Part shown: positions 1 to 7,910 of the stretch, in pieces | How the letters are laid out: each line of letters starts with the position of its first letter | How positions within the stretch are numbered: the first letter of the stretch is position 1 | From: Candidatus Phaeomarinobacter ectocarpi | GTDB lineage: Bacteria; Pseudomonadota; Alphaproteobacteria; CGMCC-115125 | Assembly: GCF_000689395.1 (NCBI RefSeq) | Contig: NZ_HG966617.1 | Span: forward strand, 1,425,274-1,489,273 | Reading direction: 5' to 3' | DNA: 64,000 nt | Notes under the pieces: model-generated | The model's input: the letters and a program-made list of their open reading frames with translations, nothing else | Databases searched by the model: none | What the model was told of the DNA's origin: nothing | Made by a program: the position numbers and the translations under genes

Positions 1-94
1 GGGCACGGGTACCAGCGATGTTGGACGTTTTTTCGTTGATTCGCGCGGATTTGGCAGCTTTGGCTCCCTATCCGCCCGCGATGAGGTGGTGGTT

Positions 95-817
95 ATGGGC
101 AGAAAACAGCCGCCCGGACAGGCAACAACCCGCAAGGCCCGCCATGCAGGCTGCGCGCTTGCGGCGTCTTTGCTCCTTGCCGCCTGCGCCCAGACGCCCG
201 ACACATCTGACATAACCACAGCCTCTATTGGCAGTCCTGCGCCTGTTGTTCAGGCCGATCTGCCCTCCAACATTCCCGGCGAAACCATGGAAGCCCGGCT
301 TGCCCGGCTCGAATACGACCTGGCGCAGCTCAAACTCGACTACTCCATCGTGCGACCGAGTTTTGAGCAGCTGGTCAGCCGTGAAGGCGAACTGGATCAG
401 CGCATGGCTGCTCTGGAAAGCGCGTTGGGACCGATCACCGCCTCAGTGCCGAAAGCAGCGCCCAAGCCCATGCCGGCAAAGCCTGCAGCGGCTCCAAAGC
501 CTGCCAAGGCAACGCCAGCGCCTAGGGCGGCAGCGCCAGCGGCACCAGCTTCTAGTGCGATAGGCATTCACCTTGCCTCCTACCGCACCCTGGACCGGTT
601 GAAGGAAGGCTGGGCTGAATTGAAGGCCGCTCATTCATCCGAATTGACGGGTCTGGACGTCAGGATCCAACGAATCGACACCGGTAAAAATGGTGTTTTT
701 CGGAGACTCTTGGCCGGACCGGTCAATTCGCGCACGGCCGCCAATGGGCTGTGTCAGGCCCTCTCCGCCAAGGGTGTCTATTGCAAAACTGTCACTTTTT
801 CAGGCAGCACGCTTTAG
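95..817 (+). CDS. SPOR-domain lipoprotein
   Basis: Predicted 240-aa outer- or inner-membrane lipoprotein that probably binds denuded peptidoglycan glycan strands. A basic N-terminus (GRKQ...RKARH) leads into a hydrophobic stretch ending in the lipobox LLAAC, with the lipidated Cys at about residue 31. A short coiled-coil-like region (about 60-120) and an Ala/Pro/Lys linker (about 125-155) precede a C-terminal SPOR-like domain (about 155-237) starting IGIHLASYRTLDRLKEGW. I chose ATG 95 because AGGTGG lies just upstream; GTG 86 and 89 are in-frame alternatives. The frame stays open to the window's left edge, so an upstream start cannot be excluded, but the lipobox position argues against it. 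Function beyond cell-wall binding is not known. Confidence 0.75.
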   Translation: MGRKQPPGQATTRKARHAGCALAASLLLAACAQTPDTSDITTASIGSPAPVVQADLPSNIPGETMEARLARLEYDLAQLKLDYSIVRPSFEQLVSREGELDQRMAALESALGPITASVPKAAPKPMPAKPAAAPKPAKATPAPRAAAPAAPASSAIGIHLASYRTLDRLKEGWAELKAAHSSELTGLDVRIQRIDTGKNGVFRRLLAGPVNSRTAANGLCQALSAKGVYCKTVTFSGSTL

Positions 818-869
818 CGGGCCATCGCGCCGGTATCCGGATAACTCTCATGATTTCAGAGGCATAGGC

Positions 870-889
870 TTAGTCCGCATACGGACTAA
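870..889. promoter_or_regulatory. Perfect 8-4-8 palindrome, possible operator
   Basis: TTAGTCCGCATACGGACTAA is a perfect inverted repeat with 8-bp arms and a CATA centre. It lies in the 244-bp gap upstream of the alpha/beta hydrolase. No T-run follows, so it looks more like a dimeric repressor site than a terminator. The regulator is unknown. Confidence 0.4.
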
Positions 890-1061
890 TTACCCGGTAG
901 TCTGACATCAAATCATGAGCGTCCAAAATGTAGCCACCGTCACAAATGCCCAAATTATAGGCATAATGTGGGTTTCAAAAAGGCATAGCGTGCCCATTTA
1001 AAAGGCGTCACACTCTTGTTGAAAATTTCACATGAGGGCTCGCCTTCGGGCGAAGGGTCAT

Positions 1062-1937
1062 ATGCCAGTTAAAACCACGCTTGATTTCCTACGGTTGCAG
1101 GGCGACGCGCTTTGGGCCGGTGGCGAGTTCACCGCAAAGGTTCTGACTGAACCGCTTCTCGATCAAATCGCACCCCGTGCGGATGGCGCCACGCCGGTTT
1201 TGACCCTGCCCGGCTTTTCAGGCCCGGAAGTCTCGCTTCGCCCGTTGAACCGTTTCCTCAACCGTCGCGGTTTTGTTGCGGACAGCTGGGGCCTTGGCAT
1301 CAACCGTGGTCCCAAGAGCATGGACTACATCGCCACTCTGGGAGGCCTTCTCGGCGACCGGATCAAATCGATGGCAGATGAGAACGGCAAAGCCGTCTCC
1401 CTCATCGGCCAGAGCCTTGGTGGCGTCTACGCCCGTGAACTCGCCCGCATGTTCCCGAACGATGTTGACCGCGTCATTACCCTGGGCAGCCCCGCCAATT
1501 TGCGCGCAGGCCACCATAACGGCATCAACAAGGGTGTCCGCATGGCGTCCCGGCTCATCATAGGCCGCCCGGTGGAAGAGCTTCTCAACGAAGCCGAGAT
1601 TGAAGAACTTGCGCTGCACGAGCCGCCGCAGGATGTGCCGCTGGTTGCCATCTACAGTCCGTATGACGGTGTGGTGCACGAAGACCTGGCCATGATCCCC
1701 GAAGAATTTCTGGACCTCGACGACGACACACCACGCGAGAACATCGAGATCATCTGCTCGCATATCGGCATGGGCGTGAACCCGCTGGTTCTGCTGGCCG
1801 TGGCTGACCGCCTGCTTGAAGACCGCAACAAGTGGCGCGCTTTCAATGCCCGCGACTACATGCCGGAGCCTTTGAAGGGGCTGCCCAAGCTGTTCTTTCC
1901 CGAAGCGGCGATGATGGTGCAAAGCAGCTACGCCTAA
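1062..1937 (+). CDS. Alpha/beta hydrolase (lipase-like)
   Basis: 291-aa serine hydrolase, probably an esterase or lipase. The nucleophile elbow GQSLGG puts the catalytic Ser at about residue 118. An Asp in YSPYDG (about 205) and the His in CSHIGMG (about 240) are plausible partners. LPGFSG near residue 50 fits the oxyanion-loop position. No signal peptide is seen, so it is likely cytoplasmic. ATG 1062 has AAGGG six bases upstream; an in-frame ATG at 1032 lacks a ribosome site, and a small UUCG-capped hairpin sits between the two. It looks monocistronic. The substrate cannot be told from sequence. Confidence 0.8.
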   Translation: MPVKTTLDFLRLQGDALWAGGEFTAKVLTEPLLDQIAPRADGATPVLTLPGFSGPEVSLRPLNRFLNRRGFVADSWGLGINRGPKSMDYIATLGGLLGDRIKSMADENGKAVSLIGQSLGGVYARELARMFPNDVDRVITLGSPANLRAGHHNGINKGVRMASRLIIGRPVEELLNEAEIEELALHEPPQDVPLVAIYSPYDGVVHEDLAMIPEEFLDLDDDTPRENIEIICSHIGMGVNPLVLLAVADRLLEDRNKWRAFNARDYMPEPLKGLPKLFFPEAAMMVQSSYA

Positions 1938-2082
1938 GGCCTAGTTTGCCTTGCGGTCAAACTTCCAATTGACGTTGGTTTTTCTTGGTGCGAATGAGCA
2001 CGTCGCATAGTGTTTTGCGGGCCCTTTCATGTGTCTGCAAACTCGTCTGATCCACATCACACATTTCTATAAGTGAGGGCGC

Positions 2083-4116
2083 ATGTCCGGTCTCTCCTGG
2101 GGCATTCTTGGCACTGGTTCCATTGCGCAGGCATTTGCGCGGGCGGTGGCCAAAAGCAATTCCGGCACCCTGTCCCGCGTCGGCAGCCGCGCGTCCGATA
2201 CGGCGCAGGCCTTCGTTGAAAAACTCCAGGCCGACAAGAACGCCGACGTCGCCGCTGGGGCCAAAGACTTTGCGCCGTCAGGTGACTATGAGGCCCTCCT
2301 CGCGGACCCCGCTGTCGATGCGATCTATGTGGCAACACCGCATACAAGCCACGCCCAGTGGGCCATCCGTGCCGCCCAGGCCGGCAAGCATGTGCTGGTG
2401 GAAAAACCGGCAGCCCTCAATCACGCAGATACAATGGCCATGGTTGAAGCTGCCCGCGAAGCCGGCGTGTTCTTCATGGAAGCCTTCATGTTCCGCCTGG
2501 CACCGCAGACCCGCAAGCTGGTGGAGATGATAGAAGGCGGCGAGATCGGCCGGGTCCGGACGATTGAGGCCAGCTTCGGGTTTCATGCGCCTTTCAATGC
2601 ATCGTCGCGCCTGTTCGCCAATGAGCTTGGCGGCGGTGGTCTCATGGATGTGGGCCTTTACCCCGTGTCCGTCGCCCGCCTTGTGGCCGGTGCCAACGAC
2701 AAACAGGGGTTTGCAGATCCCATCAATGTTGCAGGCTCTGCCCGGCTGGGTGAAACCGGGGTGGATGAGTGGGCCGCCGCCCTTCTGACATTCGACAATG
2801 ACGTGATTGCCCAGCTTTCGACGGCGGTCTCCGCCTGGCTGCCCAACGACGTGAACATATATGGCGAAACCGGGTCACTGCATATTGCCAGCCCCTGGCA
2901 CGCTGCCGGTGTCGAAGGCGGGTCCTCCGCCATTGAACTGCGCCGCTTCGGCAAGGACACACAGACCATCGATGTGCCGCAGGACAAATGGCTCTATGAG
3001 ATCGAAGCCGACCATGTGGCTGAGTGTGTCGCCAAGGGCCTGACCGAGAGCCCGCTGGTCTCCATTGCGGATACGCTTGGCAACATGCGTACCCTGGATC
3101 AGTGGCGCGACAGTGCCCGCTTCCGCTTCAATGCGGAAAGCAACAAGAAGGCATGGCCGACAGCCAGCCGCCTGCCCCTTGCCGTGTCCGACGCCGCGCG
3201 GATGCAGACCCGGACCATTGAGGGTGTCGCAAAGCCGGTCTCCGCCCTCATCATGGGGTGCGACAACCAGACGGCGATGCCCCACGCCTCGGTTCAGTTT
3301 GATGACTTCTACATGCAGGGCGGCAACTGCTTTGATACCGCGCACCTTTATGGCGACGGCATCATGGAAAAGCTACTTGGCGTCTGGATGGAAGACCGGG
3401 GCGTCCGCGATGATCTCGTTCTGATCTGCAAGGGTGCGCATACGCCGGACTGCCGCCCGGATGCGGTCCGTCCCCAGCTTGAAGAAAGCCTGGAGCGTCT
3501 GCGCACCGACCGGGCCGACATCTACTTCCTGCACCGCGACGATACCAGTGTGCCCATCGGCGAGTGGGTCGATCTGCTCAACGAGCTGAAGGACGAAGGC
3601 AAGATCAGCGTCTTTGGCGGCTCGAACTGGAGCAAGGAACGCATGGCGGAAGCCAATGCCTATGCGGCGGCCAATGGCAAGCAGGGCTTCGGTGTGCTGT
3701 CCAACAACTTCTCACTGGCCCGCATGAACAACCCCATCTGGCCAGGCGTTGCCGCGTGCTCAGATGATGACTATCGGACATGGCTTGAGGAAACAGGCAC
3801 CGCCCTCTTCTCCTGGTCGTCGCAGGCGCGCGGCTTCTTCACGGACCGTGCCGGCCCCGACATCAAGACCGACCATGATCTGGTGTACGCCTTTTACAGC
3901 GATGACAATTTTGAACGCCGTCGCCGCGCCTATGAATTGGCAGAGAAAAAGAACGTCCATCCCATGACGGTCGCCCTAGCCTATGTGCTGACACAAAAAA
4001 TGCCCACATGCGCACTCGTTGGGCCGCGCACGCTGGCAGAATTACGCACGTCCCTCGCCGTCTTTGACCTGTCGCTCACGCCAGACGAAGTCGCGTGGCT
4101 TGATCTGCGCGGCTAG
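2083..4116 (+). CDS. Gfo/Idh/MocA dehydrogenase fused to aldo/keto reductase
   Basis: 677-aa two-domain oxidoreductase. The N-terminal part (about 1-340) is a Gfo/Idh/MocA NAD(P)-dependent dehydrogenase: Rossmann motif GILGTGSIA at residues 7-15 and the family EKP motif at 107-109. The C-terminal part (about 380-677) is an aldo/keto reductase with the full tetrad in place: Asp418 (FDTA), Tyr423, Lys450 and His484. AKR cofactor-region patterns such as GGSNWS follow. The frame is continuous, so this is a true fusion and not two adjacent genes. The two activities could act in sequence on a sugar or polyol: oxidation by one domain, reduction by the other, perhaps recycling NAD(P)H. That pairing is inference. 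GAGGG precedes the ATG. Confidence 0.85.
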   Translation: MSGLSWGILGTGSIAQAFARAVAKSNSGTLSRVGSRASDTAQAFVEKLQADKNADVAAGAKDFAPSGDYEALLADPAVDAIYVATPHTSHAQWAIRAAQAGKHVLVEKPAALNHADTMAMVEAAREAGVFFMEAFMFRLAPQTRKLVEMIEGGEIGRVRTIEASFGFHAPFNASSRLFANELGGGGLMDVGLYPVSVARLVAGANDKQGFADPINVAGSARLGETGVDEWAAALLTFDNDVIAQLSTAVSAWLPNDVNIYGETGSLHIASPWHAAGVEGGSSAIELRRFGKDTQTIDVPQDKWLYEIEADHVAECVAKGLTESPLVSIADTLGNMRTLDQWRDSARFRFNAESNKKAWPTASRLPLAVSDAARMQTRTIEGVAKPVSALIMGCDNQTAMPHASVQFDDFYMQGGNCFDTAHLYGDGIMEKLLGVWMEDRGVRDDLVLICKGAHTPDCRPDAVRPQLEESLERLRTDRADIYFLHRDDTSVPIGEWVDLLNELKDEGKISVFGGSNWSKERMAEANAYAAANGKQGFGVLSNNFSLARMNNPIWPGVAACSDDDYRTWLEETGTALFSWSSQARGFFTDRAGPDIKTDHDLVYAFYSDDNFERRRRAYELAEKKNVHPMTVALAYVLTQKMPTCALVGPRTLAELRTSLAVFDLSLTPDEVAWLDLRG

Positions 4117-4128
4117 GCCACCCGGGCT

Positions 4129-5307
4129 TCAGGCCACCCGTGCGTCCGGCCAGAGGCGAAGGAAGTTCTCGCTGTAGAATTTTGTTTTGATGTCTTCGCC
4201 CCGGTCGCCGATCGTGCGCTCAAATCGAGCGATGGGATCACGGGTGCCTTCTACATGCGGGTAGTCGCTGGAAAACAGATACAGATCAGCATTGGACTGC
4301 TCGATCATGTTGCTGACGTTTTCGTGCGGCATCGGCGTGAAGCCCATCTGCTGGGTCAGCTGCTCGCTGGGTTTTCTGTCAAAGCGGATGGACTCGTCCA
4401 CCCGGCTATAGACCTTGCAGACATCATCAAGCCGCTGGAGCATCTGGGGCACCCAGCCTGCGCCCAGCTCAACGACAGCGCCACGTAGTTTGGGGTGACG
4501 ATGGAAGATACCCTCCGCCATCATCATGCTGACGAACATCTCTGGCTGCTGATGCAACACCATCGCATCCTTGGTGCGCACATTCTCGCCACCGCCCATC
4601 CAGTCGCGGGTCGCGCCGCGTCCATTGTTGCCCCACGACTTGTGAATCTGCAGCGGTGCGCCTCCGACATGCAGACAGAACGGAACGCCGGCTTCAGCCA
4701 GACGTGCCCAGAACCCCTCAAGGTCCACATGTCCCGGTGAATGTCCAATGGGTGCCCGGTGCGGAATCCAGATGGCCTCAAGGCCATTGTCGATGGCCCA
4801 GTCGAGTTCCTTGATGGCCAACTCGGGCACATCCAGCGGCACGACGCCGACACCCATCAAACGGTCATCGGACGCACAAAACTCGCTCATGTGCCGGTTG
4901 TGCGCCCGCGTGCCGCCATAGCGCAGGCGCGCCTCAGTCTTGGAGCTGGGGTGGAACGGCAGCACCACTGAGTGCGTAGCAAACACGAGCTGCTTTTTGA
5001 AACCCAGCATATCCATAGCAACCTTGCGGTCGGACGCGTTGAACGCGCCCAGGGCCTGAATTTCCTTGGAGCTTTCAATCAGCTTGTCGCCCAGATCGAT
5101 CTGCGCCTGCACATGCTCGGGCGAATGACGTCCGCCCTGATCAACGATGACCGCAACTTCTTCGTCGGTCACCAAGGAAGCTGAATAGCTGACTTCGGGA
5201 ATGTCATCGCGCAGGTCCGGATCCGCATATGACTTGAGAAAATCCGGCAGTTCCATGATGTGACTGTCAGCATCATAGAAAGGTCGATCTTGTGGCGCGT
5301 AAGCCAT
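4129..5307 (-). CDS. Amidohydrolase-family TIM-barrel protein
   Basis: 392-aa member of the amidohydrolase_2 family (metal-dependent hydrolases and decarboxylases). The first metal-binding pair is seen as DADSH at residues 12-16, and a conserved Asp lies in SSDYPH near the C-terminus. HLHVGG-like and EH/GE-rich barrel strands lie between. I chose the ATG at 5307 because AACAGGAAA precedes it and the DxH strand then starts at the usual place; an in-frame start at 5397 adds an unrelated tail. It lies downstream of a GST and a TetR gene on the same strand, with its own inverted-repeat candidate operator just upstream. The substrate is unknown. Confidence 0.8.
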   Translation of the reverse strand: MAYAPQDRPFYDADSHIMELPDFLKSYADPDLRDDIPEVSYSASLVTDEEVAVIVDQGGRHSPEHVQAQIDLGDKLIESSKEIQALGAFNASDRKVAMDMLGFKKQLVFATHSVVLPFHPSSKTEARLRYGGTRAHNRHMSEFCASDDRLMGVGVVPLDVPELAIKELDWAIDNGLEAIWIPHRAPIGHSPGHVDLEGFWARLAEAGVPFCLHVGGAPLQIHKSWGNNGRGATRDWMGGGENVRTKDAMVLHQQPEMFVSMMMAEGIFHRHPKLRGAVVELGAGWVPQMLQRLDDVCKVYSRVDESIRFDRKPSEQLTQQMGFTPMPHENVSNMIEQSNADLYLFSSDYPHVEGTRDPIARFERTIGDRGEDIKTKFYSENFLRLWPDARVA

Positions 5308-5326
5308 TTTCCTGTTCCCCCGGATT

Positions 5327-5348
5327 TGTTTGTCTCGTTTGACAAACA
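5327..5348. promoter_or_regulatory. Inverted repeat upstream of amidohydrolase gene
   Basis: TGTTTGTC, six bases, then GACAAACA: perfect 8-bp arms centred about 30 bp upstream of the amidohydrolase start at 5307. Geometry suits a TetR-type dimer. The TetR gene at 6245-6901 is the nearest candidate regulator (inference). Confidence 0.45.
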
Positions 5349-5427
5349 GGTTAGCCGCAGGGGGAAATGAAGGCCAATGGGGGAATGTCAGACGCAAGGA
5401 ACGCTGGCATTCCCCCGATTTTGTGGA

Positions 5428-6096
5428 TCAGGCCGCGCGTGTTTTTGCAAACAGGGCAGCTTCTTCGTCAATCAGCGCCTTGAAACTGGGGCGGTCATGC
5501 ATGCGCGCCACATAAGCTGCCAGCTTCGGCCACTGAGCCGCATCCGGCTTGAAGCCAGCGTGTTGGAGATTCACAAACTGTGTCGCGACGGAGATGTCAG
5601 CAATCGAAAAACTGTTGGCGACAAGGAAGTCGTCATCGCCAAGTTCAGCTTCAAGAAAGTTAAAGATAGCTGGCATGCGTTCCGCCATGGTTTTTTCGGC
5701 GGTGGCAGCATCAATGTCCTTGCCCATCAAGGCGGCAAGCGCGACAGGTCTGAATACGCCCAGGCCAATGACCCCGGCCATCTCCGTGTCGGCATATTCT
5801 TCGATCCACGCAGCGCGACCGCGCTCAAATCCATCCGCGGGATAGAGCGACGGCGTGGGCTGGACCTGTTCTGCATAGGCACAAATGGCGGAGGAATCCG
5901 GAATGGTATTGGGTTCCGGACGGTCCGTATCCCGGAGCACCGGGATGCGTTTCAGCGGGCTGATCTCCTTGAACCAGTCCGGGGCCGGAAAAATGTTCAC
6001 GTTCTCCAGCGTGTAATCCATTCCCTTTTCAACAAACGCCACGCGCACTTTGCGCACAAAGGGGGATGGACCCATCCCGTAAATCACCAATGCCAT
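5428..6096 (-). CDS. Glutathione S-transferase family protein
   Basis: 222-aa GST. The N-terminal thioredoxin-like domain (1-about 80) shows YGMGPSPFVRKVRV, with a Ser in the helix-1 catalytic position, the cis-Pro segment KRIPVLRD and the DSSAICAYAEQ glutathione-binding motif. The C-terminal helical domain (about 90-215) carries FSIADISVA, the N-capping-box and hydrophobic-staple region. ATG 6096 has GAGG seven bases upstream; an in-frame TTG two codons earlier is less likely. Likely role: conjugation or reduction of electrophiles with glutathione, possibly together with the downstream amidohydrolase on the same strand. The substrate is unknown. Confidence 0.85.
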   Translation of the reverse strand: MALVIYGMGPSPFVRKVRVAFVEKGMDYTLENVNIFPAPDWFKEISPLKRIPVLRDTDRPEPNTIPDSSAICAYAEQVQPTPSLYPADGFERGRAAWIEEYADTEMAGVIGLGVFRPVALAALMGKDIDAATAEKTMAERMPAIFNFLEAELGDDDFLVANSFSIADISVATQFVNLQHAGFKPDAAQWPKLAAYVARMHDRPSFKALIDEEAALFAKTRAA

Positions 6097-6244
6097 TTTC
6101 AAGCCTCACTCAATCAATTGGGGGATAGCTACAGATGAGGCTGCAGCACCCGGTTTTGCAATGAAAGATTTTGCACCTGCGCGGTCCGGCAATGGTGCGG
6201 ACGAGAGCTTCATCACAGGCAGCCGGACAAGCAGACGCTCAGCC

Positions 6245-6901
6245 TCAGGCTGAGCCCGGCTCGCAGGTGAGGTAGCTGGCAATACTTGTGCCCGCTTCAG
6301 CAATGGCCCAGTCAAGGGCAGGTGCCGTACCATTGGCCACTTCGCGGGCGTGATCCGCCATGATGGAAATGGACATGGTTGCCAGCCGCCGCAGACGGGT
6401 CGCGCGGGTTTCAAGCGGCAAGTCCTGCAGCATGCCCTGCAGGCGCTGGGTGACTTCCTGAACCCCATCCGGCGCGAGATCGTCCATCAGGCGATCCACG
6501 TCGAACCGCGGGTCGGCAGCGATCTGCATCAGGAATGTTGCATAGAGCCGTCCACCCTCATCCAGGCAGGCTTCCAGCATGGGAGCAATGGTCGCTTCCA
6601 TCAGCAGCTGCACGTTCTGCCCCGCCTGAGAACGATCAAGCTCTGCAATGAGCGCCAGCCGCTTGCTGTCGATGTCGCTGATCCGATCCGCGAAGACGGC
6701 GCGAATGAGCGCTTCCTTGCTGCCGAAATGATAATGCAGCGCGGACTCGTTGCGCGCGCCGGCAGCGCGCGTGATGTCACGCACGGAAACGGCCCCAAGA
6801 CCATTCTCTGCAAACAGCCGTTCGGCGGCACGAATGAGTTTGATCTTGGTGTTTTCCCGGCGCGCGGGCTTGGCGGATGTGTCTGGAGAACTGCTGCTCA
6901 T
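6245..6901 (-). CDS. TetR/AcrR-family transcriptional regulator
   Basis: 218-aa repressor-type protein. The N-terminal TetR helix-turn-helix spans about residues 18-65 (LIRAAERLFAENGLGAVSVR then SALHYHFGSKEAL). The rest is an alpha-helical ligand-binding domain with no recognisable ligand signature. It is divergent from the NicO-like gene and upstream of the GST and amidohydrolase genes on its own strand, so either side may be its target. A 13-bp palindrome lies 12 bp upstream of its start. The stop codon sits in the loop of an 8-bp hairpin (6237-6255) that lacks a T-run. Confidence 0.85.
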   Translation of the reverse strand: MSSSSPDTSAKPARRENTKIKLIRAAERLFAENGLGAVSVRDITRAAGARNESALHYHFGSKEALIRAVFADRISDIDSKRLALIAELDRSQAGQNVQLLMEATIAPMLEACLDEGGRLYATFLMQIAADPRFDVDRLMDDLAPDGVQEVTQRLQGMLQDLPLETRATRLRRLATMSISIMADHAREVANGTAPALDWAIAEAGTSIASYLTCEPGSA

Positions 6902-6912
6902 GGGTCCGAATT

Positions 6913-6925
6913 AATGTGAGACATT
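6913..6925. promoter_or_regulatory. Small palindrome in tetR/nicO divergent gap
   Basis: AATGT-GAG-ACATT, a 5-3-5 perfect palindrome in the roughly 50-bp gap between the TetR start (6901) and the NicO-like start. It is a possible autoregulatory operator, but it is short enough to be chance. Confidence 0.25.
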
Positions 6926-6953
6926 GGCGTGATTGATAGTCATACTCTACCTC

Positions 6954-7904
6954 ATGACCTTACACCACTCACGTCTTGGAATGTATGTTTTGTCAGCGTT
7001 TGCTGCATGTCTGGTATCGCTGCCAGGCGCAGCCGCCGCGTGCACAACATGCGTCGGCATGTATACCGAGTTCTCCTTGATGGACGAGATGATCTATCAG
7101 GTCGAAAAGCTTCATAGCTACCTTATTCAGGCCCTTGCCGGTGCCGAAGCCGCGGCACAGTCCGGCCAGTTTACAACCGCAGCCCTCCTCCCCCTTGGCC
7201 TTGGATTTTCCTATGGCGCGGTTCACGCCATTGGTCCGGGACACGGCAAGCTGGTCGTCGCCGGATACTTCGCAGGCCGCACCGCGCCGGTGCGTGAAGC
7301 TTTCCGCATGGCCGGCGAGATTGCCGCACTTCATGTTGGCTCGGCAGCCGCCATTGCCGTTTTCGCCGCCATCCTGCTTGGCGGTGTGATTGATGCGTCG
7401 GGACCGGCATTTACAGCCGTCAAACTTGTCAGCTACGGCCTCATCATGGCGGCAGGCGCATTGATGTTGTACCGGGCTGCCGTCCTGTTACTCGCACCGC
7501 AAGGGATTAACCTCCCCTGGCCCGGCGGACTGGCCGCTGCACAATCCACATGCGGGCATGATCATGGGGCTGACGAGACCCACCATCGTCATGCAAAAAC
7601 CGGCTCGCTGCGTGAGCGTGGCCTGCTCTCCCTGGCCGTTGGCGCCGTACCCTGTACTGGCGCGCTGATTGCGGTCCTGTTTGCCCTGGCGAGCGGTGCC
7701 TGGATGCTTGGGTTGCTGACAGTCGTCGCCATTTCCATCGGCATGGCCCTGACGCTTGCAGGTGTGGGCGTGCTGACAATCTGGACCCGCGGCTCCGTTT
7801 CAACGGAAGCCAGCCTGACACTCAACAGCATGAGCGCTGTCGGCGGCGTGCTGGTCATCCTCGTCGGCGCAGCGTTGTTCTACGGAACGGCAGCCCTGGG
7901 TTGA
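6954..7904 (+). CDS. NicO/ZevB-like metal transporter
   Basis: About 316-aa inner-membrane protein of the NicO (nickel/cobalt, RcnA-like) family. An N-terminal signal-like helix is followed by a short periplasmic segment with CTTC. The family motif HAIGPGHGK lies about 100 residues in. A His-rich cytoplasmic loop (CGHDHGADETHHRH) and further membrane helices follow. It abuts znuA (6-bp convergent gap). That neighbourhood, and its resemblance to the NicO protein at 15456-16556, suggest zinc and not nickel as cargo; this is inference. The start is uncertain: ATG 6954 keeps a good signal peptide, but ATG 6981 or a TTG at 6933 are possible, and none has a clear ribosome site. Confidence 0.75.
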   Translation: MTLHHSRLGMYVLSAFAACLVSLPGAAAACTTCVGMYTEFSLMDEMIYQVEKLHSYLIQALAGAEAAAQSGQFTTAALLPLGLGFSYGAVHAIGPGHGKLVVAGYFAGRTAPVREAFRMAGEIAALHVGSAAAIAVFAAILLGGVIDASGPAFTAVKLVSYGLIMAAGALMLYRAAVLLLAPQGINLPWPGGLAAAQSTCGHDHGADETHHRHAKTGSLRERGLLSLAVGAVPCTGALIAVLFALASGAWMLGLLTVVAISIGMALTLAGVGVLTIWTRGSVSTEASLTLNSMSAVGGVLVILVGAALFYGTAALG

Positions 7905-7910
7905 TGCCCC

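Noticed and set aside
18-215. Small open frame at the left edge
   Set aside because: It overlaps the SPOR lipoprotein in another frame, has no ribosome site and no family features.
1218-1922. Long antisense frame across the alpha/beta hydrolase
   Set aside because: High-G+C shadow of a gene with clear catalytic motifs; the antisense product has no coherent pattern.
5377-6138. 253-codon plus-strand frame across the GST
   Set aside because: Antisense shadow of a well-supported GST; no start signal or family motif.
6237-6255. 8-bp hairpin at the TetR stop as a terminator
   Set aside because: There is no T-run on the minus strand after the stem; left as a structural note only.
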